A stretch of DNA of 64,000 nt. It comes from Powellomyces hirtus (taxonomy: Eukaryota; Chytridiomycota; Chytridiomycetes; Spizellomycetales; Powellomycetaceae). Both the position numbers and the translations under genes were made by a program. A model generated the notes under the pieces. The model was not told the DNA's origin, ran no database searches, and was given only the letters and a program-made list of their open reading frames with translations. This document shows positions 44,266 through 55,616 of this stretch, piece after piece. Positions within the stretch are counted from its first letter, which is position 1; each line of letters opens with the position of its first letter. Location: the NCBI GenBank assembly GCA_025526995.1, contig JAHLKG010000014.1, positions 372,001 through 436,000 of the forward strand, read 5' to 3'.

Positions 44266-46193
44266 GGGGAGGCGACATGAGTGGAATTTGAGTTTTGTAT
44301 TCTGTATTTTGTATTTTCTTTTTTTGACATATTTTTTTTTTCTCTGTTTTTATCTTGTGCTTTTTCGCTCTGTTACCCTACCTACCCCTGTACTTTTTTT
44401 CATTGTATTTGATTTTTTTTTACGTACATATATGTCGAACACCTGATCATACCCCCGACCCCGCCGACCTACCACGACACACTACATTTTGGACAGTATC
44501 TTTTTTTCTTCTTCTTCAGCCTGATGTTCGCTACGCCCTTCATGCTCAATGAAATGAGAACAAACGCATGCAGGACTAATGCCCCATGCTGTGGAGATGG
44601 GTTTGTTTGTTCCCGTCCATCAGGGGACGAACATCACCTGCGACACACCCTCCCACTGTCACACCGTAAAGATGCTTCCAAGGGAAGCTCCCATCCCGGT
44701 CACATGTTGCTTGACAAAAGGACAACTGCACACCCCCCCCCCCCCCCGCGGCCGCTCGCCACCCCGGCATTTCAAGCTCTTATAAGATGTCTTCATTTAT
44801 GTTTGTTTACAACATTCGCGGTTTCTGACCTCGGTTGGGGGGGGGGGGGGGGGGGAACACAGAATCGAACAAACCCTGTACACGGTCGCGTGAGATGGGC
44901 GTGCTGCGAGGTATTTGTGGCGCACGGGGGCTTGTGTGCTTTCGACGCGTGCGTGGGGGACCCCACTAGTATCGCGTGTGTTTTTGTTTCTCGTATACAT
45001 GTATGCCCCACCCCACGAAACTCCATCGACAACCAGCTTGACTCAAGACGAGGACATACTACCCCGCTCTACCCCCCCCCCCCACGGCCATGTAGTGAAG
45101 CATGGCTGTTTTGCGCTCGGTTACCGTGGTTCGCCCGCGAACGTGGAAAGAGGGGGAGGGGGTTTAGACGAATAATCATACTATCCTGGAGCAGCTGAGC
45201 GTCCATGGGTAGTGTATGTGTCTCGTGTCCTGATATTTGTGGGAGCGGGAAGCTCGTGAGTACTGGACTCTTCAACAACTTGCTGGTACGCTTGTCCTCA
45301 AGGTACAAGTCCCCACTTGCGACGCGACGGGCATGGTGGCCTCAGAGAATCAAACCTGTCCATGACATGAGCGTACTAGTAGCTTCGTGGTAATCCAACC
45401 CTATGTGAACGAATCTAGAGGGGACAGCAGAGCACGAGAACAGCAAAGCTGGTGGACCTCACGCGACAGGTGCGTGCCGTGTCGTGTGTGGCAGTCCAAC
45501 TGCCGCGGTCGCGCGGTATGGGGGGCACCATGTCAAAGGAGGGAATGCACATATTTTACATTCTCCGTACTCGAATGGACCCAAACGGACGAACAGAGAG
45601 AGAGGCGGATTGAGTGCGCAAATGGTTTTTGCACGGAAACACAGCCAAAGAACAGGAGGTGCTTGCTCCTTTTCAGAAATGCACCAACCATTCAATGTCG
45701 CGTGCCGGTCTGGCGACGATGTCGGAGCGGGAAAAGATGTGCGATGGAAAGGCGGGGGGCGGTCGTTGACACATCAAGACACACAATGTTCGACACCGCT
45801 CCCACTACACCACAAAACCAGTGAACAGCCATCACAACGAAACGGGTCGCGTGACCCACCATCACCACAAAGGAGAGCAACACCAAAGCTTGACTTTCTC
45901 GTGCAGCACCCCTTGATGCCACTGTTACTGTTACTGTACGGGCTTGGGGTCCGCCAATGTGCGTGGATAGTTATTGTAGATCGTACGGTTGTTCGTGCTG
46001 CTATCTGTAAGCGATGGCACAGTGCCGTGACCGGAGAGGAAAACAAACGAGGGTGGAAGAGGATGGGACCCGGGGGGAAAGTGTATAAAAAGACCTACGG
46101 GACGTTGCTCCTCCTCTCGGTACTGGCAAGCGGCGCTCCAAGAGTTCTTTGTTTACAAACATCTTCATACCCTCCACCCCAAGTCCACCAAAA
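44266..46193. other. Intergenic, GBP-like 3' flank to GH7 promoter
   Basis: No supported gene in 1.9 kb. T-rich flank, then poly-C at about 44740, poly-G at about 44840 and poly-C at about 45070. ORFs here are short and mutually overlapping. Confidence 0.5.
46084..46090 (+). promoter_or_regulatory. TATA box of the GH7 gene
   Basis: TATAAAA lies 104 nt before the ATG at 46194, preceded by G-rich sequence and followed by a pyrimidine-rich leader. The spacing suits a strongly regulated secreted-enzyme promoter. Confidence 0.65.
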
Positions 46194-47834
46194 ATGCGCT
46201 TGACGTTCCTCTCCCTCGCCGCCGCCGCGCTCACCGCCCAAAGCGTGTCCGCTCAACTCGCCGGTACACTCCAAGCGGAGCGACACCCACCTCTCCAAGT
46301 CTCGACCTGCAGCAACGAGACCGGCTGCACCACCTCTGCCCAATCCGTCGTTCTCGACGCCAACTGGCGCTGGACTAACAAGGCCGGCACCAACTGCTAC
46401 ACCGGCAACCAATGGAACGCTGCCCTGTGTCCCGATCCCAAAACATGCGCCCAAAACTGTGCCCTCGAGGGCGCTGACTACGGTACTAACTATGGAGTCA
46501 GCAGCAGTGCCGACTCGTTGACCTTGAAATTCGTCACCAAGCACCCGTATGGAACGAATGTTGGATCCCGGGTCTACTTGATGGATAAGACGAATGAGAA
46601 ATACCAGATGCTGAAGTTGAAGAATAAGGAGTTTGCGTTCGATGTCGATGTATCCAACCTCCCTTGTGGATTGAACGGCGCTCTCTACTTTGTGGAGATG
46701 GACGCCGATGGTGGGATGGCCAAATACCCCACCAACAAAGCCGGTGCCAAATATGGAACGGGGTACTGTGACGCCCAATGCCCGCACGACGTCAAATTCA
46801 TTGCGGGTGAAGCCAACACAATCGGCTGGACCGCGGGAGCAGGCGACCCGAACAGCGGCAAGGGCAAGTACGGCTCGTGCTGCATCGAGATGGATATCTG
46901 GGAGGCCAACAAGATCTCAACCGCCTACACGCCTCACTCGTGCAAGACCGTTGGCCCTGTGCGATGCGATGACCCTGTCGAATGCGGGGATGGCGCGAAC
47001 CGTCATAAGGGGATCTGTGACAAGGACGGCTGCGATTTCAACCCGTTCCGAATGGGTGATACCACCTTCTACGGCCCGGGCAAGACAGTCGATACCCTGA
47101 AACCCATGACCGTCATTACTCAATTCATCACCGTCGACGGCACCGACACGGGCGCCCTGAAGGAGATTCGTCGTCTGTATGTCCAAAACGGCAAAGTCAT
47201 CAACAACTCCCACTTTGGTTCCTACGACTCCGTTTCCGACACCATGTGCGCGGCCCAGAAGAAACTGTTCGAAGACCCTAACGAGTTTGCCAATAACGGC
47301 GGCATGAAGAATATTGCGGACGCTTTGGACCGCGGGATGACCCTCGTCATGTCGATCTGGGACGACCACGATGCGAACATGCTGTGGTTGGACTCGTCGT
47401 ACCCGCCTACGAAGCCCGTCACTGCCCCCGGTGTCACCCGTGGATCGTGCGATCCCAGTAGCGGTAAACCGGCGGATGTGGAGGCAAACTTCCCGAACTC
47501 GTCTGTCAAGTTCTCGAACATCAAGTGGGGTGAAATTGGATCTACCTATGCAAAGGGATCCACTCCGCAGCCTCCCACGTAAGTCCAACTTCTTGTCAAC
47601 CTGTTAATTTCCTTCCCGGGCCCGCTTGAGGCGTGCCGAACATTTATTCTCTCATTGTCCCTCAGTGCTCCCACCCCCCCAACTCCCGCACCCACAACCG
47701 CACCCGGCAACCCCGGCACCAACTGCGCCGGGCGGTGGGCTCAATGCGGTGGGACCGGCTACACCGGCCCGACCTGCTGCGTGACCGGCACCACCTGCAA
47801 TGTGGTCAACCAGTACTACCACCAGTGCCAGTGA
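46194..47834 (+). CDS. Cellobiohydrolase, GH7 with C-terminal CBM1
   Basis: Two exons (46194-47578, 47666-47834) give 517 aa. A signal peptide (cleavage near SVSA-QLAGT) precedes a full GH7 catalytic domain. The catalytic signature EMDIWEAN supplies the nucleophile and acid/base glutamates. Many paired cysteines and [30 protein letters not shown] and [18 protein letters not shown] match the family. Loop-rich length (about 440 residues before the linker) suggests an exo-acting CBHI rather than an endoglucanase. A Thr/Pro linker leads to a CBM1 ([19 protein letters not shown], then [11 protein letters not shown]) with the aromatic cellulose-binding residues. The only intron separates the catalytic domain from linker/CBM1. 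Releases cellobiose from crystalline cellulose, reducing-end directed in this family. Confidence 0.96.
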
Positions 47835-48636
47835 TGCTGGAAATCCAAAGGGAAAATGCATATATCCCATGCACGTGCCTTCCTCTTTCCTGGTTACTTC
47901 CCCCCATTTGAATACTCCTCGTTGTTTGCAGTCAGAAATATGCAGTGTGTAATCTCATGATGTTAAGATCCCCCCCCCCCCCCCCCACTCCAAATATATT
48001 TCTCTTTTTCATCGCACCTGTTTGATGTACCCCACGGAACAAATACATTGATGTGCTAGAGCCTCAAGGCCGACATCGTCTAAAGCATATGGGAGAGACC
48101 TTTGTTTTATGTTTTGCCGCATCCCGCCATGAGAAGTTCCGGCTCTGTTTACCTTTACCAGTTCACGTTTTCCATCCATGGCCTTTACAAATGGAGAGGG
48201 AGACAACACAAGGGCGATAGTGGCCGAACAAGTCTCGCCACCGTGACCGTGACAAGCGCCAGCCCTAATGTGACGGCAATGAGCAGGCGTAAATGCAAGT
48301 GCCTTTATCTCGAGTTGCCCGAGGACAACCTCCAGCTGTGAAATGTTACGGAAACCGTGTCATGTTACGGAAAGCAAATCTCACACAGGCTCCGGGAGCA
48401 ATGCAATCTTTACCTTTACCTTCTGCTCTCTACCTGGAGAGCAGAAACGACGAAACATACAAGCAATCGATAATAGTGTGTGTGGTATGTATATTATGTG
48501 TATTAGAGTTATTGATGTTTGTGGGTGATGCCCAAGGGTAAGAGAAGGCAATGTAATAGAAAGGAAAAAGAATTTCCATGAAAACATGGCAAAAAGGGCC
48601 AGTCAGAAGTCCTTGTGAACGAAGAGTTTAGCAGTC
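47835..48636. other. Intergenic between convergent GH7 and oxidase genes
   Basis: Contains both 3' flanks, a poly-C run at about 47970-47986 and a perfect 10-bp-stem hairpin at 48421-48446. No gene seen. Confidence 0.55.
48421..48446. other. Inverted repeat, 10-bp stem and 6-nt loop
   Basis: TTCTGCTCTC and its exact complement GAGAGCAGAA flank TACCTG, between two convergent genes. It could mark transcript ends or be a small transposon relic; no target duplication was identified. Confidence 0.6.
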
Positions 48637-50410
48637 TCAATGAATTCCGCCGGTCATCCAGTCGGGGAAGTTTGCGGGCAAGGGTGGGATATCATTCGGC
48701 CCAACCAGGAATGTGGTGGCCATACCCATGACCAGATGCGCGACAATATGACAATGGAGCATCCACGCACCCGGATTATCGGCCACAAATCTCAATCGTC
48801 TCCATCCACATCCGGTACCCTCGGGCTGCGGGGTCTCAAAGTAAGCCGACGGGCTCGGGTACACTGTGAGGGTGTCCCGGATCACAGCATGCTTTGTGTC
48901 TGGTCTCATGGTTGGATTCCATGTGCCGTTGCCACCTCCCAAATCCCAGAAGCTGTGGCCGTGGAGATGGAAGGGATGTTGCTCGCAGACGCCGTTCAGT
49001 GTGCCGACGCGCGCTTGGAGAAGGATATCGACGACCCGGTTTTTGTGCACGTAGATCGGTTTGGATGCCGGATCCATGTCCTTAATGGTGCCGTTGTAAT
49101 GTTGGAGTAACATGGCTTGGTTGGGAAGAACGTAGGATTGACGGCCAATTTTCCAGCGGACTGTGTTGGCACCCACGGGGCCCGTGTTAATTTGGGAAAA
49201 GTTAAGTTGCATGGTTGGACCCGTTGGGGCGGGGATGCGGACCTTGTGGAGAGGGACGAGGTGCCGTTCCATCCACCCGGAAATTTCAGGGCCTTTAGGG
49301 GGCAGGGACGTGGGTGGTATGCCATGGGCGGGCGCTGTTGATTCTTTGGACGAATTGGAGTACCGAAGAATGGACCAGCCATTGGGTGCGCTTTTTGGAC
49401 GCCACATGGCCTGTGTCGACATCCAGTAATCCTTGTCTGAGGGATTACTAGCGGTGATGAGGACACTGTACCGCTGACCGGCGTTGATTTCCAGATGGTC
49501 AATTGCGCGAGGTTCAACGAGCGTACCGTCGGCTTCAATCACGGTCATCTTGTGGCCAGGGATATCGAACCTGAAGAACCCGAGTGTAGCTGCGTTGATG
49601 ATGCGGAACCGGTACGTTTTGCCCTTTTCGACTGTGGTAACTGCATATCCTCCGTTCGGCGCTTTGGGGCTCAACTTGCCGGATGTGGAACAGTTTGCAA
49701 ACTGCGTGATCCCGTTGGTCAGAATGGATTGCGGGTCACCAATCCATTTGAATGGTGTGCCAAGCAACCCCTGTTCTTGCGCAATCGAGCTATTATGCCA
49801 ATAGTCGCTCAACACCAGGGTTCGTTCGCCATCATACTTGAAATGTTTCCGGTCTTCCTTCTGATCCTGGACAATCAGGGCGCCGAAAATCGACAGTTCC
49901 TGCATGGCATTGTGGGCATGGTACAAGAACGTGCCCGCCTGGTCGCGCACGTGGAACTCGAGTGTCATGTCTTTGCCGGGCGGGATGGCGTTTTGCGAGA
50001 TGTGGGACGTGCCATCGGACCATGGTGTGCCCGTCTGCTTGACCCCGTGGAAGTGGATCGAAATGAACTCGCTTTCGAGGCGGTTGCGGATGGTCACCCG
50101 GAGTCGGTCGCCCGTGTTGACTGTGATGGCCGGAGCGGGGTATACGCCGTTGACGTAGCGGATAACGCGTTCGTGGCAGTCGGGGGCGCCGAGGGATTCG
50201 GTTACGTTAAGGTCTAATCGTTAAAAACAAGACAATGTCAGATTATTCGATCACCATTTTGGTGTTCAAAGCCTTTGAAAGAATAGTCGGCTCTAGCGGG
50301 TCCGTACCAAAGTGTTTAACTGGCTTCGCAAGATGTGCGGGATGACCACTAACAACAACAACGAGAAGCAACGCGTACAGCGCCCACAAAGCAACCGGCA
50401 ACCGAAACAT
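48637..50410 (-). CDS. Secreted ascorbate-oxidase-like multicopper oxidase
   Basis: Two exons (50410-50308 and 50213-48637) give 559 aa. Splicing at the GTACGG donor joins KPVKHF to DLNVTESLG, giving a normal cupredoxin opening. The signal peptide is hydrophobic (LWALYALLLVVVV). All four copper signatures are present: HFHGVKQTGTPWSDG, FLYHAHNAMQ, HPFHLHGHSFW and HCHIVAHLVMGM. The methionine in the last motif predicts a type-1 axial Met, and GTPWSDGTSHISQ matches plant and fungal ascorbate oxidases rather than high-potential basidiomycete laccases. About ten N-glycosylation sequons. It oxidises small phenol or enediol substrates with reduction of O2 to water. Tail-to-tail with the GH7 gene. 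The exact substrate is unknown. Confidence 0.93.
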
Positions 50411-51562
50411 AATGTATGTCAAGGCCACTGTTCGCAAAAGCAGTGTGTGTTGAGAAACAACAGAGGGAATCGGATCGTCCCTTCCGCTCTTTAAATGAGT
50501 GCGCGATGGGAAGAACTTTGGGGACTTCCGTGTTGGTGACACTGGCGCGTTGGGGCCGTTGTTTTTTGTTGCTTTGGGCCGACAGGGTACCCGGTGGTTT
50601 CTTGCGCGGGGCGTGCAAAGTGTGCTGTGGCTGAGCAAAGGGGCGCAGCAGGCAAGAGCGCGTTTCTTCGAGTCACGTGTGACAGTTAACTTGGAATGAG
50701 CCGCAAATGGGCTTGAGGTCCAGGGGTAGGCTCTGGCGGAGCGAAGCGGCGTCTATGATTCTATGAAGAGCTCCAACGGAAGCGAACAACAACGACATGC
50801 ACCGTGGCATGGAAGTTCCAGAAGCGCTGAGATCACAGGAACAACTTGGAGAGCAGCACGTGGCGGCCGTTAAAGCGCCGAAAAAGGTGCGAGCCCAAGC
50901 CAGGAGTGGCGATTGGTGACCTGCGCATAAGCAAACGCAATGAAAATCACCAAGAGTATCGGAAAATCAAATATAGTCCACCACGAGGGGATTCCAGTAA
51001 GGTGGATTGCTGTATGTTACAAACTCCTGGACGGTTTTCATTCAAGAAAAGCCACCGCCCCCTTTCAAACTGTCAACTGTGATGGTTGAATTCAAAAAGT
51101 CCAAGTGCCCACGTGTCCTAGATGAATGTCAGGCCAGAGTAACTGATTCGATCAGAACGGTTGCTCATACTATGGTGGAGCAAAGTATCTCTGGTGATAT
51201 CCTCCAGCTTGTTTTGCCTGCAGACCGTCACTTTCGCGGCAGTTGTTTTTGGCTCCTCGGAGAGAGAGACGGTTGAAGGAGCGAGTGAGTCATCGTCACA
51301 CCCGCGTCGATTCTGCTATCTCTCCTCCTTTCCACCCATTTTCCGAAGGACTTTTTCCCACATTTGCTTGCTTGTCCAGTGCTGCTCATTCTCGTCGGTA
51401 CACATAGGACACCTATCAGTAAACAACGTTGGCGCATTCCTTCGACTTGCCTCAGCCCACTGGCACGCTTTCGTCTGACTGCCCTTAAGGCAATAAAGAC
51501 GCACATTTGTGGTCAACACTGCTCCTTCCCCCTCTCTCTCTGTCACTGGAGTATAGTTCGCA
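50411..51562. other. Divergent intergenic region, oxidase/sec1
   Basis: Upstream region shared by the minus-strand oxidase and plus-strand sec1. ORFs are short and without motifs. No gene supported. Confidence 0.5.
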
Positions 51563-54500
51563 ATGACGGTCATAGATGTCATACGTAAAAGTAGGAAGGA
51601 TTGTGAGCTTTTTCTCCTAGCACCTCGTGGCATCTTTCTGACCAAATGTGTATGATCATCCTGAATCGTCTTCAGAAATTCTGAACGACATGGTTAAAGC
51701 CGTCGACCCGCCAGGAAGATGGAAAGTCATGGTCGTGGACGATGAAGCCCTACGCATTCTCAACACTGTCGTTAAGCTCTCGGACCTCACCGACGAGCAC
51801 GTCATCTGTAAGCCACACAACACAAACCCGCCGCCAGTAGAAGGAGATCGCATGGCCGCCTCGATACTTATACAGTCATACTCGCATTCGCAGCCGTTGA
51901 AGCCCTATCGAAAGGCCGACAGCCGTATCCGGATAGGGAGGTTATCTATTTCATTTCGCCAGACCCGACTTCTGTTCAGAGGATTGTCGATGACTTCTCA
52001 AAACCGAAACCACCATACGCTCAGATTCACATCTTCTGCAGTGCTCGTGAGTCCCGGATAGGAATCTGTCCATTGCGCATTAGTCATCTTGGAAGAAATT
52101 TTATTGATGTATGATGCCGTTGCATCGATTACAGCGCTCCCGGACTCGCTGTTTGAGAAGATTAAGAGATCCCCGGCGTCTGACTTCATTAGAAGTCTCA
52201 AGGAGCTGAATGTTGACTTCTCAGGTGTGTGCTCGCAGGCAGCCTTAGATGTTGTGACCGCTGGCATCGCAATTTGGGAACGCCTGAGCTGATCTTCTGC
52301 TGTTTTGTCACTCTCGCACAATCAGCTCCGGAATCACACGTATTCACAGTCGACCAGCCTGCTTCACTCAAGACCGTATTCAATCCACAAAGTCCGTCTT
52401 TACAAAATTACGAACTGGAAAGGATAGGAAAGAGGGTATATATGCTAACCTGTGACATGCTTTTGGTCCTACGACGGGGAAGTTGACACTAGTTATTGTC
52501 TCTCTTATTCTCAAAGCTAGCCGCTGTACTCGCATCCCTCGGCGAGTACCCATACATTCGGTACCACGATCCGTCAAACGGCCTGAAGCCATCCACAAAC
52601 GCCAAACTTGCCAACATGGTTCAAGTTGAACTGGACAACCTCTCTCGCATCGATAAAAACTTCCCTCCGCCAAGCCAATATCAGCGCGCGATTCTCCTCA
52701 TTATCGACCGATCGGCAGACATCATCACCCCGTTGCTTCATCACTTTACGTACCAGAGTATGGTGATGGACGTGTTGGGCATTGCGGACATGACCTACCA
52801 ACCACCAGATGCGGATGCGGTGGTCAAACTCGATCAGAATGATGTTGTGTGGGTAAGTTGAAGTGTTGTTCTGGTTGATGGGACTGGTTCCGTGTTGTTT
52901 CGGCTTCTGGTTGCGTACCCCATCGAGGATGGTCAACGGATTCTTCGACTTACGCATGCTGCCTCTTCCTTCTATTCACACGATCAGAACCAAGCGCGAC
53001 ACTGGCACATCGCTGAAGTCATGGAGTATCTAGGCGAAGCCGTCACAAAGTTCACTTCTGAGAACAAGGCCGCGGCGTTTGCGCTCAATGGGTATGTGTT
53101 CTTCACAAGCCATCATAGGAAGGTTTCCGACCATCTCTCAGAAAGTGTGCTCATCTTTTCCATTCTTAGATCTGGATCCAGCTTGAACGCGATCCAGCAG
53201 CTTAAAGATACCATGGCCCATCTGCCACAGTACCAGGAGATGAAAACGAAAGTGAGTGAGCTATCGAAAGGATCACTTATTCTACCGCTCAAGCTTATTC
53301 ACCATCGGCGCTCCATCTGTATCTTTTTAGTATTCGATCCATACTTCCATGTGTTCCGATGCCATGCGAGAATTCAATCAAAACAAGCTGGAACGGCTTG
53401 GGCAAATTGAGCAAGATATTGCGACGGGTGAGACCGCCGAAGGGAAAAGTTTGCGATTGTCTTTGAGCGAGGTCCTTGGCATCATGGAAGATTCGCGCAT
53501 CCTGTAAGTGATGATTGTCCATTCCAGTGACAGATCGTCTGTTCTAACTTCTGAAGAACTTATCAGTCATGAAGACAAGCTGCGTCTCCTGATGATCTTC
53601 CTCACAGTCCAAAACGGCCTTCCGGACGCTAATCGTCAGAAGCTACTCGATGCAGCACGCCTCTCCTTGGAAGAAGCCCAGGCAGTCCACAACCTTAGCA
53701 TGCTCGGCGTCCGTCTCTCCGCCAGCCTCATGGGAAAGAAAGCGGACAACAAGGGGCAGTATGGGTACGGGATGCGTGATCGAGGCAAAGAATTCAAATT
53801 TGAGAACACGCGCTACACGCCTGTGCTCAAGTACATGATGGAAGACACTGTTCGCAACATGGCTGATGTGAATGTTTTTCCGTGGATCCGTGAACCACCA
53901 CCGAGTGAACTTGGTGGACGACCTAATACATGGGCTGCGTCGGGATCAAATGCGGGAACCACGGTGTCAACGGGATCTATGCGCTCTAAAGCGTCCTGGG
54001 CAAATCGTCGTGCCGTCGTCTCTGCTACAACGGACGGAAACGGTGCGAAAGGTTCACAGACGGGACTTAACTCACCAATTCCGACGGAAAACCTCCGTGC
54101 CAATGGGCCTCGACTGATCACGTTTGTCCTGGGTGGTGTGACACCCAGTGAGATGAAGGCGGCGTATGATGTGATGAAGGACCAACAGCGGGAAGTCATT
54201 ATCGGTATGTCATCAACGCTTTCATGTTGGCGCTGCTGGCGACTGTTACTTACACACTGTCTATCGAACTCTGTAGGCTCCACCCACCTCCTCACACCAG
54301 CATTGTTCCTCGACGCCATGAAGGACCTCCATCGACACGGTGCTCAACGGCCCGCTCGACCGTCCGCCCGACCCCAACAGTCCTCACAACCCTCGCAACC
54401 ACCACCGCAATCGCGCTACCCACACCAGCAATCCGATCCACCCGCACGCAACAACAACAACAACAACCCTCCTCCTCAACAACAACAGGCTATCCCACCA

Positions 54501-54971
54501 TCCACTCGACCTTCTCTCGCCGCCCGATTCGCCCACCACACCCAGCGTCCACCCAATGCCCGAGCCGACAGCGCGCCCAACCAAACGATCCCGCAGCCAC
54601 GCAGCCGGCAGGGGAGTGCCAACCGCGACGAGTATGACCGCCCGCCGAGCTCCTATTCCCAACAACCACCCGTCGCGAATCGTGTGGCCAACATTGAGGC
54701 ACGTATGGCGGGGATGAGTGTGAGGGACGATAGACCCCAGTATGCAGCTAGACACGAACCGCAGTATGGCGGTCGACCAGACCCGCAGTATGGAGCTGCG
54801 AGACCCGAGTATGCTAGAGGGCAACAACCACAGCTGCCGCCACCGCCGCCGCCGTCATCTTCGCGGTATCCCAGAGACGACCGGGGAAGAGAGGATAGAG
54901 GAAAGGATGAACGAAGGCGTGACGAGGAGAAGGAGAAGGAGAAAAAGAGGGGTTGGTTCCATCGGAAATAA
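51563..54971 (+). CDS. Sec1/Munc18-family SNARE regulator
   Basis: About eleven exons. The first exon is tiny (MTVIDVIRK, start at 51563) and joins ILNDMVKAV and WKVMVVDDEALRILN, the standard SM-protein opening. Later blocks are YPDREVIYFISPDPTSV, AQIHIFCSA, LAAVLASLGEYPYIRYHD, AILLIIDRSADIITPLLHHF (the best-conserved SM block), a TYQSMVMDVLGI segment, LRLLMIFLTVQNGLP and TFVLGGVTPSEMKAAYDV. It binds plasma-membrane syntaxin/SNARE complexes to promote exocytic fusion. After the SM domain ends near 54320, some 215 residues of Pro/Gln/Asn-rich sequence follow, with PQYGGRPDPQYG-type repeats and a charged Arg/Glu/Lys stretch ending GWFHRK. Most Sec1/Munc18 proteins end near residue 600-700, so this tail is unusual. 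Confidence 0.9.
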
Positions 54972-55616
54972 AATTTAGAGACTTGCTGCTTCTTGGAAAG
55001 TGTAATGTGATTGAAAACGCGTATTTTTCGTTTGGGATAGATAGGGGAACCATGAAAAAGGGAACCATGAAAAAGTGACATGAAATGGTTCCTCCTCGCT
55101 ACCGTAAAACAAGTGGAGTGCGCACAGAGGTACAAACTCTAACATCCCTACGATATCAGTGACCAGATCGTTTATTGCTCCTTCGTTTTATGCGTTTAAA
55201 TAGATTTGAAAAACAACAAACATAAAAGATAACAAACCTCACTGCCCCCAAAAATAACATAACCTAAAGAGCGGCGGGTAGCGGCACCACCACCACCCAT
55301 CCAGCAACTTGCATACGAGAGCAAAACCCGCAACACACCCCCATACTCACCCACCCTGGGCGGGGGACGAATCACGGGGCGAGAAAAGAGAAAGAGAAAG
55401 AGTAGCCATACATTGCGCTAGAAACAAAAAATAAATTAGAATGAATTGAATTAAATTAGATTAAGTTAAATTAAATTTAAGTTATCCAATTGCGTTCTGG
55501 GACAGTATGTGGGTGTGCGAGATAGACAGCAGTGCGGCGCGGGGGGGGGGGGGGGGTTGGGTTGGGTTGGGTTGGGTTGGGTTGGGTTGGGTTGGCACGA
55601 TTCGGTTTCCGAGGGT
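54972..55616. other. Intergenic between convergent sec1 and KH gene
   Basis: AT-rich middle (55180-55500), then a poly-G run (55540-55556) and eight GTTGG units (55557-55595) in the probable 3' UTR of the minus-strand KH gene. No gene seen. Confidence 0.6.
55555..55595. repeat. (GGGTT)n pentanucleotide tract next to poly-G
   Basis: About eight perfect GTTGG units follow a 17-nt G run, 22 nt beyond the minus-strand stop codon at 55617. Plus-strand G-triplets could form G-quadruplex DNA; the transcript would carry AACCC repeats. Confidence 0.9.

Noticed and set aside
46194..50410. Classical lignin-modifying laccase
   Set aside because: The 48637-50410 oxidase has a methionine in the HCHIVAHLVMGM motif and the GTPWSDG segment of ascorbate oxidases, so high-potential laccase is not the best label.
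55555..55595. Telomere or interstitial telomeric repeat
   Set aside because: The unit is GGGTT, not the usual fungal TTAGGG; it is short and next to a gene end, with genes on both sides.
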